DNA from: Roseobacter sp. MED193
Lineage (GTDB): Bacteria; Pseudomonadota; Alphaproteobacteria; Rhodobacterales; Rhodobacteraceae
Length of the DNA stretch: 64,000 nt
Direction of reading: 5' to 3'
NCBI RefSeq assembly: GCF_000152965.1
Contig: NZ_CH902583.1
Span: 1,386,087-1,450,086, forward strand
Shown: piece after piece, positions 61,527-64,000 of the stretch
Layout of the letters: every line of letters starts with the position of its first letter
How positions within the stretch are numbered: the stretch's first letter is position 1
Notes under the pieces: model-generated
Told to the model about the DNA's origin: nothing
The model's input: the letters and a program-made list of their open reading frames with translations, nothing else
Databases searched by the model: none
Position numbers and translations under genes: made by a program

Positions 61527-61937
61527 TCACCGGACGACATGCACCGCGCAGGCCGCATGGCGCACCACCTGACTGGCGGTCGAACCCAACAAAAGATCCT
61601 GCATACCCGGACGGTGGGAAGAGATGATCACCAGATCTGGCTTGTTTGCCTCTGCCCAATCCAAGATAGAACGCCCCGAATGTCCCTCTATCACGATACT
61701 GCTGGCATCATTTGGCAGGGTCTTAGCGAGGGCTGCCAGTTCTGTCTCCAGCGCCTTTCGGGTCTCAGCCATATAGTCAGCCGACATGTAGGAAATAGCA
61801 TAGGCCGGAACCTGTTCGACCACGTGCAGCAGAGTAATCTTGGCTTCAGGCGTCGCCAAAAGCTGGGCCAGTTTGAGCGGTGCCGATACATCGCGATCTG
61901 GATCAAACGAAATGGGCACGAGAATATTGTGATACAT
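61527..61937 (-). CDS. Universal stress protein (UspA family)
   Basis: 136 residues, one Usp domain. YHNILVPISFDPDRDVSAPL starts the fold; ITLLHVVEQVP and KPDLVIISSHRPGMQDLLLG lead to the ATP-binding end GSTASQVVRHAACAVHVVR (G-x2-G-x9-G-S/T type). Usp proteins help survival under energy or oxygen stress in the cytoplasm. A good FNR-type box is centred 66 bp upstream of the start, pointing to control by oxygen level. The region 61938-62047 holds this promoter only. Confidence 0.93.
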   Translation of the reverse strand: MYHNILVPISFDPDRDVSAPLKLAQLLATPEAKITLLHVVEQVPAYAISYMSADYMAETRKALETELAALAKTLPNDASSIVIEGHSGRSILDWAEANKPDLVIISSHRPGMQDLLLGSTASQVVRHAACAVHVVR

Positions 61938-61996
61938 GAGATGCCTCCTTGGCTGTTCGCCTAGAGGCAGAATGTACCTAGATCATCCAGGCCACC

Positions 61997-62010
61997 TTGA
62001 TCCATATCAG
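61997..62010. promoter_or_regulatory. FNR/FnrL-type box upstream of the universal stress gene
   Basis: TTGATCCATATCAG matches TTGAT-N4-ATCAA in 9 of 10 defined positions. It lies 60-73 bp before the usp start on the minus strand, a usual distance for an activating FNR site. Confidence 0.6.
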
Positions 62011-62047
62011 GGACGTCCCGTTTTGTGGTCTTGCGCCTGTTGTCCTG

Positions 62048-62374
62048 TCAGATACTCTCAAAGGTTGCTGAGACCTCATACATCACCGGTTCGAAACTGC
62101 GGCACAGTTCGTTGATCTTGCGATTGCGCTCACGCATTTCAGCATAGCGTAACATCGCCAGAAAATCTTCGCGCCGACGCCATTGCGAATAATTGGCAAT
62201 CCGGGTTTGGGCATCATTCACATGCAGCCCTGCCGAAATAAATCCGGGTTGTTTCGAGATATAGGCGCCATAGGCGTCTTTGAGCGCATCCAATAGATCC
62301 TGGCAGGTTCCTGGGGTCATTTCAAAGGTCGTAATGACCGTCTGAATGTCAGCAGCTTCGGTGATTTTAGGCAT
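62048..62374 (-). CDS. Antibiotic-biosynthesis-monooxygenase-fold (ABM) protein
   Basis: 108 residues, dimeric ferredoxin-like ABM fold by pattern: TVITTFEMTPGTCQDLLDAL, YISKQPGFISAGLHVNDA, IANYSQWRRREDFLAMLRY. The fold includes haem-degrading and quinol monooxygenases as well as proteins without known activity; no deciding residues are visible. ATG 62374 follows GGGAGAAG on the minus strand; the longer open frame to 62521 adds a basic stretch with no similarity. It diverges from the outer-membrane-like gene. Confidence 0.75.
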   Translation of the reverse strand: MPKITEAADIQTVITTFEMTPGTCQDLLDALKDAYGAYISKQPGFISAGLHVNDAQTRIANYSQWRRREDFLAMLRYAEMRERNRKINELCRSFEPVMYEVSATFESI

Positions 62375-62519
62375 TGGCTTCTCCCTGGCTATTTCGCTGA
62401 GTGTGACGAGCCTACGATGATTGCCACAAAAAACGCACTCGTTTTTATCGCCGGAGTTTCCTGAGGCAGGTTTCACACGTAAAAAGAGCGCATGCCACTT
62501 TCGCCGCACCAATAAGCCC

Positions 62520-63233
62520 ATGTCTTACCCAGGACATCTCGCCCTGGCGCTTTGCGCTGCGACACTGCCATTGGCGGCCAGCGCCGGCGCCTGGAAACAT
62601 CCTGTGGACACGGGGTTTTCCTCCACCAGCTTCAACCTACGCAAAACCGATCAAGGGCTGGTGAATGAATTTGGCTATTATCGTGATTTTGGCATTTCAC
62701 CCCGTTTTGATCTGGGAGTCGACCTAAACCATCAACAGAGCCAATCCACCCGCCAATCGGGCCATGTGATGGTCTTTGCCCGTCTGCCTCTGCGCCAGGG
62801 CGCAGACACTAGTAAAATCGCTGTTGAACTCGCCCTTGGTGGCAATCACACCAACCTGCAATGGCACCCGATGTACCGGTTCACCCTGTCAATCGGACAC
62901 AGCAAGGCGACAAATCCCGGCACTCTTTGGGGTAACCTAGATCTGGTCTACGAAAAACGTGGCGACACCCCCCACCCACTGTGGAAACTCAACGCCAACT
63001 TTGGGCTGAACGGCAACCGCCGGGTCTCGCCACTGTTGCAGGTTGAAACCTCCTTTGGCCCCGAGACGGATTTCAACTACGCGATTATCCCCTCCCTGCG
63101 CATCAATCTCTCAAAGCTGTCCGGCGCAGGAAAGCCGATCCTGGAAAACAGTGATCTTATCTTTGGCCTTGAATATCGGCATGAAAACACCCAAAGTTTT
63201 GGCGTCAAGATAGCCCTGTGGCACCGCTTCTGA
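62520..63233 (+). CDS. Probable outer-membrane beta-barrel protein, unknown function
   Basis: 237 residues. Signal peptide HLALALCAATLPLAASAGA. The mature part alternates short amphipathic strands (FGISPRFDLGVDLNHQ, SGHVMVFARLPLR, KIAVELALGGNHTNL, YRFTLSIGHSKA, LWKLNANFGLNGN, NYAIIPSLRINLS) and ends IALWHRF, with the C-terminal aromatic typical of outer-membrane proteins. I do not recognise a family. ATG 62520 gives the clean signal peptide; upstream frame to 62421 is unlikely. Confidence 0.7.
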   Translation: MSYPGHLALALCAATLPLAASAGAWKHPVDTGFSSTSFNLRKTDQGLVNEFGYYRDFGISPRFDLGVDLNHQQSQSTRQSGHVMVFARLPLRQGADTSKIAVELALGGNHTNLQWHPMYRFTLSIGHSKATNPGTLWGNLDLVYEKRGDTPHPLWKLNANFGLNGNRRVSPLLQVETSFGPETDFNYAIIPSLRINLSKLSGAGKPILENSDLIFGLEYRHENTQSFGVKIALWHRF

Positions 63234-63285
63234 TGCATCGCCCTCGCCAGATCTTCCCCCGACATTTCTGACCCAGAGTAGCCTG

Positions 63286-63771
63286 ATGACAAACCCCATT
63301 CGCCCCACTGATGACGATGCTCGTGCCCTAGCGCGGACCCTGTTGGCGCAGGCCCGCTTTGCCGCCCTTGCGACCATTGATCCCTCTGGCGCCCCCTTGG
63401 TCACCCGCATCGCCTTTGGGCTTTGCCCCGCAGGTCAGCCGATCAGCCTGATGTCTGGTCTTGCCCAGCACAGCCAGAATTTAGCGACAAATCCAGCCTG
63501 CTCCTTGCTCGTCGGGGAACCAGGCCCCAAAGGGGACCCGCTTACCCATCCGAGGCTCAGCCTTGTGGGCCGGGCGCAGTTTCTCGACAATCAAAGCGAG
63601 GCCCATAAAGAACTGGCCGCGCATTATCTGCGCAGCCATCCAAAATCCAAACTCTACATCGGGTTTGCGGATTTCTCTTTTGTCCGGTTTTCGGTGCACC
63701 AAAGCCATCTGAACGGCGGCTTTGGCAAAGCCTTTAACCTCACCTCCAACGACCTCGCCCTGCCCAGTTAA
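63286..63771 (+). CDS. HugZ/pyridoxamine-phosphate-oxidase-fold protein
   Basis: 161 residues, split-barrel flavin/haem fold. ARFAALATIDPSGAPLVTRI is the first strands, ISLMSGLAQHSQNLATNPAC and SLLVGEPGPKGDPLTHPRLS the HugZ-like core, RSHPKSKLYIGFADFSFVRF the later conserved segment. HugZ proteins break down or bind haem; this shorter form lacks the extra C-terminal domain seen in some members. It lies 52 bp after the outer-membrane-like gene on the same strand; no other haem gene is near. Confidence 0.83.
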   Translation: MTNPIRPTDDDARALARTLLAQARFAALATIDPSGAPLVTRIAFGLCPAGQPISLMSGLAQHSQNLATNPACSLLVGEPGPKGDPLTHPRLSLVGRAQFLDNQSEAHKELAAHYLRSHPKSKLYIGFADFSFVRFSVHQSHLNGGFGKAFNLTSNDLALPS

Positions 63772-63779
63772 CCGCAGAT

Positions 63780-64000
63780 CTACTTATCGACCCGAACCAC
63801 CACCTGCACTTCACCACGCAGAGCTTCGCCCCAGTTCAAGCGGACCTCATTCTTGTTGCTCCCCTGTTCCAACTGCACCCAGGGACGCGGGTAGCGATAG
63901 GTTCCGCTGGAGTTTCGCATCGGCCCAATGGCGACGACCGCATCCACCGCCCGCGCCCGCCCCTGAAACGGCATTGCCCCATCGGTAGCGACCGTCCAAC
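63780..64000 (-). CDS. C-terminus of an unidentified protein, cut by window end
   Basis: The minus-strand frame is open from 64000 to a stop at 63780-63782, giving about 73 residues with the segment RWVQLEQG-like PWVQLEQGSNKNEVRLNWGE and the end GEVQVVVRVDK. It faces the HugZ-like gene tail to tail. I do not recognise a family; the rest lies outside the window. Confidence 0.5.
   Translation of the reverse strand, partial: WTVATDGAMPFQGRARAVDAVVAIGPMRNSSGTYRYPRPWVQLEQGSNKNEVRLNWGEALRGEVQVVVRVDK

Overview
The window is GC-rich, gene-dense chromosomal DNA of an alphaproteobacterium. It is most likely a marine Roseobacter-group member of the Rhodobacteraceae (Phaeobacter, Leisingera, Ruegeria or similar). 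This rests on gene families and style: TamB, a GlpV/S/T/P/Q/U-type glycerol ABC transporter, a hydroxyproline catabolic operon, an AidB-like acyl-CoA dehydrogenase, a HugZ-like protein and an FNR-type box. Genus is not decidable by eye. I saw no tRNA, rRNA, CRISPR array, insertion sequence or phage gene.

1-2.4 kb holds the C-terminal part of TamB. 2.5-31.3 kb is a large cell-surface polysaccharide locus. It has glycosyltransferases, a WecG/TagA/CpsF enzyme, an O-antigen ligase/Wzy-like membrane protein, a Wzx-like flippase, a Wzz-like chain-length protein, a tyrosine-kinase-like ATPase with an altered P-loop, and an ExoY/WbaP-like initiating sugar transferase. Inside it lies a tightly packed, mostly overlapping seven-gene run (7.4-24.6 kb): a type I PKS (KS-AT-KR-DH-ACP-TE), a glycosyltransferase, an NRPS (formyltransferase, remnant C, A domain split by a luciferase-like monooxygenase, PCP), a phosphopantetheinyl transferase, two SGNH-like proteins (the second fused to a glycosidase-like domain) and another glycosyltransferase. 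The A-domain specificity residues read as glycine. This PKS-NRPS embedded in a polysaccharide operon is the strongest candidate for an undescribed system: a formylated or oxidised glycine-polyketide unit that is glycosylated or placed on the polymer.

32-37.4 kb: a TIGR03084-like protein diverges from a TetR regulator and acyl-CoA dehydrogenase, followed by a phosphotransferase and an odd Gly/Ser/Thr-rich protein with triplicated charged blocks. 37.5-40.2 kb: a hotdog thioesterase, a THUMP-domain RNA methyltransferase and an FkbM methyltransferase. 40.7-46.7 kb: the complete glycerol ABC transporter, whose two ATPases carry complementary degenerate motifs. 47.0-48.6 kb: a BlaI/M56-peptidase signalling pair.

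48.6-54.2 kb encodes the full trans-4-hydroxy-L-proline pathway (2-epimerase, FAD-dependent D-hydroxyproline oxidation, deaminase, 2-oxoglutarate-semialdehyde dehydrogenase), divergent from a GntR regulator. 54.3-57.8 kb: a CspA-type protein with a structured leader, a GGDEF-EAL protein and a rhomboid protease. 57.8-60.1 kb: a TetR-AidB operon. 60.2-60.7 kb: remnants of a LysR gene and an alcohol dehydrogenase fused head to head. 60.8-64 kb: a secreted unknown, a universal stress protein preceded by an FNR-like box, an ABM-fold protein, a probable outer-membrane protein, a HugZ-like protein and one truncated unknown gene.
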